NCBI GenBank assembly: GCA_947450495.1
Contig: CANFVX010000003.1
Coordinates: 1 to 38,824 of the forward strand
From: Gammaproteobacteria bacterium
GTDB taxonomy: Bacteria > Pseudomonadota > Gammaproteobacteria > Ga0077536
Direction: 5' to 3'
DNA length: 38,824 nucleotides
Positions 24,363 through 33,514 of the stretch are shown here, piece by piece. A program made the position numbers and the translations under genes. A model generated the notes under the pieces. It was not told the DNA's origin. It did no database searches and saw only the letters and a program-made list of their open reading frames with translations. Numbering within the stretch: the stretch's first letter is position 1; each line of letters begins with the position of its first letter.

Positions 24363-25222
24363 TGGCCAGTCGCATCATTATTGGGATTTTGTTTCTCGTT
24401 GCCGTGCTGTGGTCTTGCACGTTCCGGGTGTTCGAGCAGGAGCGCGCGGTGCTCTTTCAGCTTGGCGAAATCAAACAGGCTGACTACCCGCCAGGCCTGC
24501 ACTTCCTGATTCCCATCTATCAGAACGTGCGCAAGTTCGATGGGCGTTTGCAGACGCTGGATTCTGAACCGCAGCGCTTTCTCACCGGCGAAAAGAAAGA
24601 CGTGATCGTCGATTCCTTCGTGCGCTGGCGCGTCAAGGATGTCGTGAAGTTCTATCTGTCGACCGGCGGTGACCCGCGGCGTGCGGGTTTGCTGGTGTAC
24701 CAGAAGATTAACGACGCGCTGCGCGTGGAGTTCGGCAAGCGCAAGGTGCAGGAAGTGGTGGCCGGACAGCGGGGCGCCATTCTCGACATTGTGAATGCCA
24801 AGGCTGCAGAGCGCGGGCAGGAACTGGGGATTGAGGTGGTGGACGTACGCGTGAAGCGCATCGACCTGCCGGCGGAAGTGAGCAACGCGGTGTACGAGCG
24901 CATGCGCGCCGAGCGGGCGCGGGTGGCGCGTGAACTCCGGGCGCGCGGCGAGAAAGAAGCGATCCGGATTCGCGCCGACACCGACCGGCAGGCGACCGTC
25001 ATCGCGGCCGAAGCCTATCGGGACGGCGAAACCCTGCGCGGTGAAGGGGACGCCAAGGCCTCGCAGATTTATGCCACAGCCTATGCGCGCGATGCCGGTT
25101 TTTATGAGTTTTATCGCAGCCTCGGGGTTTATCGGGACAGCTTCAAGGATAAGGCCGATGTGCTGGTACTGGCGCCTGACTCAGCCTTGTTCAAGTACTT
25201 CAGGGACCCAAGCCCGCGTTAG
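24362..25222 (+). CDS. hflC: HflC, regulator of FtsH protease
   Basis: HflC is the partner of HflK. The 286-residue protein has an N-terminal membrane segment (about 4-20), the SPFH segment FRVFEQERAVLFQLGEIKQA, a coiled-coil arm (ERMRAERARVARELRARGEK) and the typical end YRDSFKDKADVLVLAPDSAL with FKYF. The ATG overlaps the hflK stop, which fits the equal stoichiometry of the complex. Confidence 0.95.
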   Translation: MASRIIIGILFLVAVLWSCTFRVFEQERAVLFQLGEIKQADYPPGLHFLIPIYQNVRKFDGRLQTLDSEPQRFLTGEKKDVIVDSFVRWRVKDVVKFYLSTGGDPRRAGLLVYQKINDALRVEFGKRKVQEVVAGQRGAILDIVNAKAAERGQELGIEVVDVRVKRIDLPAEVSNAVYERMRAERARVARELRARGEKEAIRIRADTDRQATVIAAEAYRDGETLRGEGDAKASQIYATAYARDAGFYEFYRSLGVYRDSFKDKADVLVLAPDSALFKYFRDPSPR

Positions 25223-25242
25223 CTGCGGGCCAGTCTCGACCC

Positions 25243-25428
25243 GTGTGGCATGACCTGATGGCGGCAAGCGCGCTGGTGCTGGTATTGGAAGGCATGCTGC
25301 CTTTTCTCAGCCCAGCTCGTTATCGAACGGTGATGGTGCAGGTGCTCGCGCTCGGCGATGTCGCCTTGCGCCGGCTGGGCTTGCTCAGCATGATTGCCGG
25401 CGTTTTAGTTCTTTATTCCGTGAGATAG
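25243..25428 (+). CDS. DUF2065 (YjeT-like) small membrane protein
   Basis: This is a 61-residue inner-membrane protein with two hydrophobic segments (about 5-22 and 42-60) separated by a basic loop. The pattern ALVLVLEGMLPFLSP matches DUF2065, and the position between hflC and hisZ/purA is the usual one for this family. It starts at GTG (25243). Function is unknown; co-occurrence suggests a link to the HflKC-FtsH membrane complex (inference). Confidence 0.8.
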   Translation: MWHDLMAASALVLVLEGMLPFLSPARYRTVMVQVLALGDVALRRLGLLSMIAGVLVLYSVR

Positions 25429-25431
25429 TTG

Positions 25432-26610
25432 ATGGCGCGCGATAGTCGTTGGTTGTTGCCTGATGGAGTCGACGAGATCATTCCGCCGCATGCGGCAATG
25501 ATCGAACAACTTCGCCGTCATCTGCTGGATGTCATTGCCACCTGGGGCTATGCGCTGTGCATCCCCGCGACGGTGGAGTTTCTGGACGCGCTGGTGTCCG
25601 GCGGCGGGGACGACCTCGAACTGCAGACTTTCAAACTCACCGATCAGGTCAGCGGGCGCCTGCTCGGCATCCCGGCCGATATGACGCCTCAAATCGCGCG
25701 CATCGACGCTCACCGCATCAATGCCGAAACCCCCACCAGGCTGTGCTACAACGGCCCCATCCTCCACACCATGCCGGATAAATTTGCCGGCTCGCGTAAT
25801 CCGCTCCAGCTGGGCGCCGAACTCTATGGCCACGCCGGCATTGAGAGCGACGCCGAAGTCATTGCGCTGATGGTGGAAGTGCTGGCGGCGGCCGGCGTCG
25901 GTGAGGTCACTCTCGATCTGGGCCACATGGGGATTTTCCATGGGCTGGCCGAAGCCGCTGCGCTTGATGCCGCCGGCGAGGAACGGCTGCTGGACGTGTT
26001 GCTCCGCAAGGCCACCTGCGAAATGTCAGAAGTGCTGGCCGAGGTGCAAGGTCCCGCAGCGGGATGGTTGTCGGCCTTGCTGGCACTGAACGGCGACGCC
26101 AGCGTGCTGGCGCGCGCCAAACTCGTACTGGCGGGCGCACCCGATACGGTACGTCAGGCGATTGAAGATCTCGACGCGCTAGTGGTGCTGCTCACCCAGC
26201 GCTGCCCCAGTCTGGATGTGCATGTGGATCTTGCGGACCTCCGGGGATATCGCTACCACACCGGCGTGATGTTTGCCGCCTATACGTTGCGCATGGGGCG
26301 TCCGATTGCTTGGGGCGGGCGCTACGACAATATCGGCGCGCGTTACGGCCGCGCCCGCGCGGCGACCGGCTTCAGCACCGATCTCAAACTATTGGCCGCC
26401 CTCGCGGCCGTACCGCCGGCCAACACCAGCGCGATTCTGGCGCCGGCAGGTTCGGCCGCCGATTTGCTCGGCGCCATGGCGGCGCTCCGCGCGAGCGGCC
26501 AGCAGGTCATTCAGGCACTGCCGGGACAATCGGGCGGCGCACGGGAGATGGGCTGCACCAGCGAACTTGTACTGACCGACGGACACTGGGTCGTCACAAC
26601 CAGCCCTTGA
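25432..26610 (+). CDS. hisZ: ATP phosphoribosyltransferase regulatory subunit HisZ
   Basis: HisZ is a catalytically dead histidyl-tRNA synthetase paralogue that forms the first histidine enzyme with the short HisG. The 392-residue protein starts RWLLPDGVDEIIPPHA and has the class II-like LLGIPADMTPQIARIDAHR, RNPLQLGAELYGHAGIESD, and later YHTGVMFAAYTLRMGRPIAW with GGRYDNIG. A TTG precedes the ATG by one codon. The hisG partner is not in the window. Place between hflC and purA is as in Pseudomonas-like genomes. Confidence 0.92.
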   Translation: MARDSRWLLPDGVDEIIPPHAAMIEQLRRHLLDVIATWGYALCIPATVEFLDALVSGGGDDLELQTFKLTDQVSGRLLGIPADMTPQIARIDAHRINAETPTRLCYNGPILHTMPDKFAGSRNPLQLGAELYGHAGIESDAEVIALMVEVLAAAGVGEVTLDLGHMGIFHGLAEAAALDAAGEERLLDVLLRKATCEMSEVLAEVQGPAAGWLSALLALNGDASVLARAKLVLAGAPDTVRQAIEDLDALVVLLTQRCPSLDVHVDLADLRGYRYHTGVMFAAYTLRMGRPIAWGGRYDNIGARYGRARAATGFSTDLKLLAALAAVPPANTSAILAPAGSAADLLGAMAALRASGQQVIQALPGQSGGAREMGCTSELVLTDGHWVVTTSP

Positions 26611-26637
26611 GGCTGGGCTTACGCGGCGGTCAACTGA

Positions 26638-27960
<1,323 letters not shown>

Positions 27961-27979
27961 GACCGGTGAGTAAAGCCCT

Positions 27980-28561
27980 ATGAGTTTGCCGCAGCCTTTC
28001 AGCATTTTTGGCGAGTGGTTGGCGGAAGCCCAAACGCGCGAGCCCAATAACCCTTCGGCGATGTCGGTCGCGACCGTCGGGCCGGGCGGGCGTCCGTCGC
28101 TGCGGATGGTGCTCTTGCGCGGGTTTGATGCGCGCGGCTTTGTCTTCTACACCAACATGGAAAGCCACAAGGGCCACGAGCTGCGCGAGAACGCACAGGT
28201 CGCGCTGTGCTTTCACTGGAAGTCGATGGACCGACAGGTCCGGATCGAAGGGCGCGCGGCGCTGGTGGACGCGGCTGAAGCCGATGCCTACTACCAAAGC
28301 CGCCCGCGCGATTCCCAAATCAGTGCCTGGGCGTCGCGGCAGTCTGAAGTGCTGCCCAGCCGCGAAGTGCTGGAGGCGCGAGTAGAGAAATACAGCGCCT
28401 TATATGCGGTGGGCAAAGTGCCGCGACCGCCGTTCTGGTCCGGTTACCGCGTGGTGCCGGATCTCATCGAACTCTGGGAAGAACGCCCGTTTCGCCTGCA
28501 CGACCGCCACGAATGGCGGCGCGAAGGCCAGGTCTGGACGGACACCCTGCGCTATCCCTAA
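27980..28561 (+). CDS. pdxH: Pyridoxamine 5'-phosphate oxidase
   Basis: PdxH is the FMN enzyme that oxidises PNP and PMP to pyridoxal phosphate. The 193-residue protein has SLRMVLLRGFDARGFVFYTN, ESHKGHELRENAQVALCFHW and RQVRIEGRA (FMN and substrate contacts), SRPRDSQISAWASRQSEV, and the C-terminal PPFWSGYRVVPDLIELWEER. The end WTDTLRYP varies slightly from the usual RLSP. It is 19 bases after purA and converges on the GST gene with only four bases between stops. Confidence 0.93.
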   Translation: MSLPQPFSIFGEWLAEAQTREPNNPSAMSVATVGPGGRPSLRMVLLRGFDARGFVFYTNMESHKGHELRENAQVALCFHWKSMDRQVRIEGRAALVDAAEADAYYQSRPRDSQISAWASRQSEVLPSREVLEARVEKYSALYAVGKVPRPPFWSGYRVVPDLIELWEERPFRLHDRHEWRREGQVWTDTLRYP

Positions 28562-28565
28562 AGCC

Positions 28566-29195
28566 CTATAAGGCCAGGCTGGGCCGCTCGCGGAGCGCAG
28601 CACGCCAGCGCTGCAGGCCTAGATAGTCCTCCGGCACCGAAAGTTTGATCCAGCCCGCAAAGTCCACCACGCAGATGGCGGTGATATCCGCCATCGAAAA
28701 GAAATCCCCGGCCAGATAGCGCGATTCCCGCAGGCGGGTGTCGAGCGTGAGCAGAAACTCTTCGGCCCGGGCGCGGCCGCGTTCCGCGAGTGCCGGGATT
28801 TGGGCGAAATCCTGCGGTCCGGTAATGGCTCGGTTCGCCAGTCCTTTCGAGCGATTGCGAAAACATTCCGCCACCGCCCATAGCCCTTCGAGTTCACAGC
28901 GTGCGTTCCAGTTGGCGACCAGCCCGCGTTCTTGCGGGGTGCGGCCCAGTAGCGGCGGTTCCGGAAATGCCGCTTCGAGATACGCCGCGATACCCTGATT
29001 CTCGGTCAGCGTGGTGCCGTCATCGAGCACCAGCACAGGCACCGTGCAGCGCGGATTAATCGCGCGGAAGGCCGGCGAGAGTTGTTCGTTGGTGGCGAGG
29101 TCGACCTGAATGGTGTCCACATTCAGCCCTTTCTCGGCGATGAAGATGCGCGCCCGGCGAGGGCTGGGCGCGGTTTGGCAGTCGTAGAATTTCAT
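28566..29195 (-). CDS. Glutathione S-transferase family protein
   Basis: This 209-residue protein has a thioredoxin-like N-domain (1 to about 80) and an all-helical C-domain. Features are APSPRRARIFIAEKGL with a candidate catalytic Ser, the cis-Pro at 53 in TVPVLVLDDG, and TENQGIAAYLE for glutathione binding. The C-domain N-cap is FSMADITAICVVDFA. It is the second gene of an operon with the acyl-CoA dehydrogenase upstream, with 38 bases between. No ribosome site precedes its ATG; instead an 11-bp hairpin and a run of C lie there. Substrate unknown; detoxification or isomerisation of a pathway intermediate is possible. Confidence 0.88.
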   Translation of the reverse strand: MKFYDCQTAPSPRRARIFIAEKGLNVDTIQVDLATNEQLSPAFRAINPRCTVPVLVLDDGTTLTENQGIAAYLEAAFPEPPLLGRTPQERGLVANWNARCELEGLWAVAECFRNRSKGLANRAITGPQDFAQIPALAERGRARAEEFLLTLDTRLRESRYLAGDFFSMADITAICVVDFAGWIKLSVPEDYLGLQRWRAALRERPSLAL

Positions 29196-29201
29196 GGGGG
29201 G

Positions 29202-29228
29202 CGGGGAACGGCAGGGCGCCGTTCCCCG
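29202..29228 (-). other. Intercistronic hairpin in front of the GST gene
   Basis: CGGGGAACGGC (29202-29212) is perfectly complementary to GCCGTTCCCCG (29218-29228) with a five-base loop. On the minus-strand message it lies just after the dehydrogenase stop and ends six bases before the GST ATG. It lacks a U tract. It may block translation start, stabilise the upstream message, or end some transcripts. Confidence 0.6.
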
Positions 29229-29233
29229 GTGCC

Positions 29234-30526
29234 TCAGGCGATGAAACGCGGCTTGGTCGCCAGACCCGGACCCGCTTCGCGCTTGGCCACATGGGCGTTG
29301 CCGCCGCGCTTGCTGGGTTCGTCGGTATAGGTCGACATTTCAAGGCGCGCGATCTGGTCGCGATGCACTTCGTCCGGGCCGTCCGCGATGCGGATCAGGC
29401 GGGCGTTGGCATACTGATACGACAGACCATATTCCGCCGACACGCCGGCCGCGCCGAAAGCCTGAATCGCCCAGTCGATGACTTTGCAGGCCATGTTCGG
29501 CACCGCGACCTTGATGCTCGCGATTTCCTTCAGCGCCAGCTTGTTACCCACGGTGTCCATCTTCCATGCGGCATGCAGGGTGAGCAGACGGGCCTGGTCG
29601 ATCATGATGCGGGACTCGGCGATGCGCTCTTTCCACACGCTCTGTTCGGCCACGGTTTTACCGAAGGCCTTGCGCAGACGCAGACGGCGAATCATGCGTT
29701 CCAGCGCGCGTTCAGAGGCGCCAATGAGGCGCATGCAGTGGTGGATACGGCCCGGCCCGAGGCGGCCCTGGGCGATTTCGAACCCACGACCTTCGCCGAG
29801 CAGCAGGTGGTGAACGGGCACGCGCACGTTCTCGAAAATGACTTCCGGATGGCCGTGCGGCGCATCGTCAAAGCCAAACACCGGATGCATGCGCTTGACG
29901 GTCACGCCCGGCCACGGCAGCGGCACCAGAATCTGCGACTGCTGGCGATGACGGCTTGGGTTGTTGGGGTCGGTCTTGCCCATCAGGATCATGATGCGGC
30001 AGCGGGGATCGAGGGCGCCGGAGGTGTACCACTTGCGGCCGTTGATCACGTATTCGTCGCCGTCGCGCACGATGCTGGTTTCGATGTTGGTGGCGTCAGA
30101 CGAAGCCACTTCCGGCTCGGTCATCGCGAAGGCCGAGCGGATTTCGCCGTTCAGCAGCGGCTTCAGCCAGCGTTCTTTGTGTTCTTCGTTGCCGTAGCGC
30201 TCGATGACTTCCATGTTGCCGGTGTCGGGCGCGGAGCAGTTGAAGACTTCGGGCGCGAAAGACGAACGGCCCATTTCTTCGCACAGAGGGGCGTATTCCA
30301 GATTGGTCAGGCCGGCGCCGCGTTCGGATTCAGGCAGGAAGAAGTTCCACAGGCCTTCGCTGCGGGCTTTGTCCTTCAGGGTTTCCAGCATCGGAATCGG
30401 CTGCCAGCGATCGCCATCGGCGATCTCCTGCAGGATCGCTTCTTCGTTCGGGTAGATGTGGGCTTCCATGAAGGCGGCAATGCGCGCCTGCAGTTCCTTC
30501 GTTTTGTCGTTGTATTCAAAGTGCAT
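29234..30526 (-). CDS. Acyl-CoA dehydrogenase (ACAD10/11-like)
   Basis: This FAD enzyme should introduce a double bond into an acyl-CoA. The 430-residue protein resembles ACAD10/ACAD11-type dehydrogenases: [19 protein letters not shown] and [13 protein letters not shown] (FAD contacts), [20 protein letters not shown], and [16 protein letters not shown]. At the place of the usual catalytic Glu (IYEG) it has Asp382 (ADGPDEVH), as I recall for this subgroup. The ATG at 30526 has AAGGAACA upstream; an earlier in-frame start at 30592 adds a non-conserved tail. It is divergent from the LysR gene (152-base gap), which is its likely regulator. Confidence 0.9.
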   Translation of the reverse strand: MHFEYNDKTKELQARIAAFMEAHIYPNEEAILQEIADGDRWQPIPMLETLKDKARSEGLWNFFLPESERGAGLTNLEYAPLCEEMGRSSFAPEVFNCSAPDTGNMEVIERYGNEEHKERWLKPLLNGEIRSAFAMTEPEVASSDATNIETSIVRDGDEYVINGRKWYTSGALDPRCRIMILMGKTDPNNPSRHRQQSQILVPLPWPGVTVKRMHPVFGFDDAPHGHPEVIFENVRVPVHHLLLGEGRGFEIAQGRLGPGRIHHCMRLIGASERALERMIRRLRLRKAFGKTVAEQSVWKERIAESRIMIDQARLLTLHAAWKMDTVGNKLALKEIASIKVAVPNMACKVIDWAIQAFGAAGVSAEYGLSYQYANARLIRIADGPDEVHRDQIARLEMSTYTDEPSKRGGNAHVAKREAGPGLATKPRFIA

Positions 30527-30632
30527 GGCTTGTTCCTTGATGAACCCTGTAAGGGCCCGGTTTTGAAGGGACGTGGCTTTCGTTATCGGCAACGCCGAGC
30601 AACGGGTGGGCGGATGCTAGGAACCCGGGCAC

Positions 30633-30649
30633 AATTAGTCCAATCAATT
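30633..30649. promoter_or_regulatory. Possible LysR-type operator between divergent genes
   Basis: AATT-N9-AATT within the divergent gap gives a T-N11-A spaced, partly symmetric site, the general form LysR regulators bind. It lies 30 bases before the LysR start and about 105 bases before the dehydrogenase start. The symmetry is short, so this is tentative. Confidence 0.25.
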
Positions 30650-30678
30650 CTCGTGATACCACCGCATAGAAATAAGTG

Positions 30679-31599
30679 ATGAAGCGCGCGCCTCGGGTCG
30701 ACCTCAATCTGTACCGGATTTTTGACGCCATCTACACCGAAGGCAGCCTGACCCGCGCCGGTGAGGTGCTGCACCTCACCCAGCCGGCGGTCAGCAATGC
30801 CTTGTCGCGATTGCGCCTCGCCTATGACGACCCGCTGTTTGTGCGCACCGCCGGCGGCATGGTGCCAACGCCGGCCGCCGAGAGCATCGTGGCCGGCATT
30901 CGCAGCGCGCTACAGCTGCTCGATGAATCCTTGAACGCGCGACTCGCGTTTGACCCACGGGCGGCCAAACGCCGCTTTCGGCTGAGCGCCGGCGACCAGA
31001 CGGCGGCCATGCTGGTGCCGCGACTGCTGCGCAGTATTGCGGCGTATGAGTCGGGGATCGAACTCGAAATCTTGCCCTTGCGGCGGGAGTCAGTGTTGCA
31101 TGAGCTGGCGTCTGGCCAACTCGATTTTGCCTTCGACGCCTTGCCCTTGTCCGACCCGCAGCTGCTGTCGATGAAAGTGCTGGAAGAAGAAATGGTCTGC
31201 GCCGTGCGCGCCGGGCATGTGGCCACGCGCCAGCCCTTTGGTCTGGATGATTACCTCGCGCTTGCTCATGTGCATGCCTCGAGTCGGCGCCAGGGGCCGG
31301 GCCTGATTGACCTCGCGCTTCGGCGTCTTGGTCGCCAGCGGCGGGTGGTTTTGCGCCTGCCGTATCACCTCGGATTACCGCATGTGGTGGCGGCCACGGA
31401 CCTGGCGGCGAGTATCCCCAAGTCGTTGGCGCTGGCCCACGGTCTGCAGGTATTGCCGTTGCCCTTTGACACACCGCCCGTCGACATCCACGCTTTCTGG
31501 CACAAGAGCGCGAATCTTGATGGCGGCAGCCTGTGGGTGCGCGAACTGCTCGGCGCGTTCGGCGGAGCAGGCGTCGTGATCGAGGCTTCAGGAACTTAA
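30679..31599 (+). CDS. LysR-family transcriptional regulator
   Basis: This is a 306-residue regulator. The N-terminal winged helix-turn-helix has DLNLYRIFDAIYTEGSLTRA, then LHLTQPAVSNALSRLR (about 31-46) and DDPLFVRT. The C-terminal periplasmic-binding-like effector domain begins near residue 95. A GTG one codon before the ATG is an alternative start; the ribosome site is weak. Being divergent from the acyl-CoA dehydrogenase and upstream of the DUF1302 gene, it probably controls one or both. The effector is unknown. Confidence 0.9.
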   Translation: MKRAPRVDLNLYRIFDAIYTEGSLTRAGEVLHLTQPAVSNALSRLRLAYDDPLFVRTAGGMVPTPAAESIVAGIRSALQLLDESLNARLAFDPRAAKRRFRLSAGDQTAAMLVPRLLRSIAAYESGIELEILPLRRESVLHELASGQLDFAFDALPLSDPQLLSMKVLEEEMVCAVRAGHVATRQPFGLDDYLALAHVHASSRRQGPGLIDLALRRLGRQRRVVLRLPYHLGLPHVVAATDLAASIPKSLALAHGLQVLPLPFDTPPVDIHAFWHKSANLDGGSLWVRELLGAFGGAGVVIEASGT

Positions 31600-31723
31600 G
31601 TTAGATGCCGTTAGTTTTGAGCATATCGGCACTGCACAACTGTTCAATGCCGATTCAAGCGATGCGCCGCGAAAGGACGCCAAAGCCATCAAGTTTTATC
31701 GAACGCCGATTTGAGAAGCAGCT

Positions 31724-33514
31724 GTGTTCCAAAGGTTTTTGACATTACTCGCCGCAGGATTGTTGTCCTGCGCTGCTAACGCGACCGATACCACCTTCCA
31801 CTTGCCCGTCGACATCGATGGCAGCGTCCACGGTGTGCTGAGTTTCGGCACCCAGATCCGTCTGGAGAGCCCGAGCCCCGAGGCCTATGGCGATTGGCCA
31901 TCGCGCGTGGTGCGCGGCGTGCCGGCCGGCTATCTGATCGGGCAACACGGTGGCAGCAACCTCAATTTCGAGGCGGGAGACCAAATCTCCACCGTGCTGA
32001 AGGGTGCGGTCGACCTCGATCTCCACCGCGGTGCCGCCGGCATTCTGGTGCGCAGTAATCTCTGGAAAGATTTCGCGCTGGGCGAGCAGGACGTGCGCTA
32101 CGGCAACTTTCCAAATCGCTTCACGCCCGATTCGCCGCTGGCCGATCGGGGCTTCGAGGACAGCGCGCAATTCAGCAGCGCCGAACTCCGCGACGCTTAC
32201 TTCTACAACAGCTTCAAATTGGGTCAGGCGCAAACGCTGGACGTCCGCATCGGGCGCCAGACCATGCAATGGGGTGAAACCCTGTTGTTGCCCAGCGGCC
32301 TGAACGCGGCAATCAATCCCGCCGACTATCCCTCCCAGTTCCGGCCCGGCGCGCTCCCGACCGACAGGATGCTGCCGGTGGGCAGAGCCAGCTTCAAATG
32401 GGCCGAAGGCCAGGTTTGGAGCTTTGAAGGCTTCGCCGATTTTGAATTCCGACGCACCGTGCTGCCGGCCTGCGGTACCTATTTCGACACCGCCTCCTTT
32501 GCGCCACACGGCTGTGATTTTGGCGGTGTGCCCGGTGCGTCCGAGCGACAGTTGCTGGCGCTGGGGAGTTATATCCATCGCCGCCCCGACGTGGACGCCG
32601 ACGACATTGGGGGTTTTGGGCTCGCGCTAGGTGCCCATTCCAGTCTGCTGAATACCGATTTCAAGCTGTACGGCCTCAACACCCCGGCCACCATGCCTAC
32701 GTTCCGGGTGACGGTGGAATCCACCAAACCGGGGCCGCTGGCCGGCACTTACGCCACGCTGTATCCCGAAGATCTGCCGCTGGTGGGTTTGAGTTTCAAA
32801 CACGCGTTCAATCCTGGCGTGAAGCTGTTTGGCGAAGTGGCCTACCGGCCCGATCAGCCGCTCACGCTGAACGTCTTCGATATGTTTGCCGGCTTTGCCA
32901 ATCGCAATCCGCTGTCGATTTTGGCTTTGCGTAAAAACATTCTGGGCATCCCGGTGGGCGGCACCTTCGATGGTTATGACAGCTACGGCGTGGTGACCGG
33001 CAGCCTCGGTACCACCGCCGTCATTCCCGGTCTGTTCCACGCCGAGCGGGCGATATTCGCCGTAGAGGCCGGGTTCAGCCATGTGAATGACTTGCCGGCG
33101 CCGACGCTCATTCGCTATTGGCGCCCGCCGCATTACGGCGGTGCGGCGTATACCGGGCCGGGTGGGGCGCTTACGCCCTGTGTGGATCCGCCGGGACTTG
33201 CCGGCAGAAGCTGCAGCACCGAGGGCTATATTTCAGATTCTGCGGTGGGGCTGAGGGCGCAGGCGTCGGCCAGTTATCCCGGCACGTTGCTGGGCGCGAC
33301 GCTGGTACCGTCCTTGTTAATCACGGCGGATCTGGACGGATTTGCGTTCGACGGCAGCCTCTCGGAAGGCCGCACCATGCTTCGCCCGGCGCTGAAGGCC
33401 GAATGGAGCCAAGAATACTTTCTGGAACTCAGCGCGAACGTCTTTTGTGGCGGGGATTACAATCTGGTCGTTGACCGTGACTATCTGAGCCTGGTGGCCG
33501 GGCTGCGCTTCTAA
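31724..33514 (+). CDS. DUF1302 outer-membrane-type protein
   Basis: This is a 596-residue exported protein. The signal peptide ends near ANA at residue 20. The body has many amphipathic stretches of alternating polarity, motifs such as RIGRQTMQWGETLLLPSGLN typical of DUF1302, and a terminal Phe (SLVAGLRF), the usual signal for outer-membrane barrel insertion. It starts at GTG (31724) with AGAAG upstream. The family is often found beside DUF1329 genes and lipid or hydrophobic-substrate pathways; DUF1329 is not present here. A role in uptake or envelope transport is inferred. Its stop overlaps the next gene by one base. Confidence 0.85.
   Translation: MFQRFLTLLAAGLLSCAANATDTTFHLPVDIDGSVHGVLSFGTQIRLESPSPEAYGDWPSRVVRGVPAGYLIGQHGGSNLNFEAGDQISTVLKGAVDLDLHRGAAGILVRSNLWKDFALGEQDVRYGNFPNRFTPDSPLADRGFEDSAQFSSAELRDAYFYNSFKLGQAQTLDVRIGRQTMQWGETLLLPSGLNAAINPADYPSQFRPGALPTDRMLPVGRASFKWAEGQVWSFEGFADFEFRRTVLPACGTYFDTASFAPHGCDFGGVPGASERQLLALGSYIHRRPDVDADDIGGFGLALGAHSSLLNTDFKLYGLNTPATMPTFRVTVESTKPGPLAGTYATLYPEDLPLVGLSFKHAFNPGVKLFGEVAYRPDQPLTLNVFDMFAGFANRNPLSILALRKNILGIPVGGTFDGYDSYGVVTGSLGTTAVIPGLFHAERAIFAVEAGFSHVNDLPAPTLIRYWRPPHYGGAAYTGPGGALTPCVDPPGLAGRSCSTEGYISDSAVGLRAQASASYPGTLLGATLVPSLLITADLDGFAFDGSLSEGRTMLRPALKAEWSQEYFLELSANVFCGGDYNLVVDRDYLSLVAGLRF

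Noticed and set aside
29291-30679. A 462-codon plus-strand frame opposite the acyl-CoA dehydrogenase
   Set aside because: Antisense shadow of a clear dehydrogenase gene; composition is His/Val/Ala/Gly-rich without motifs.
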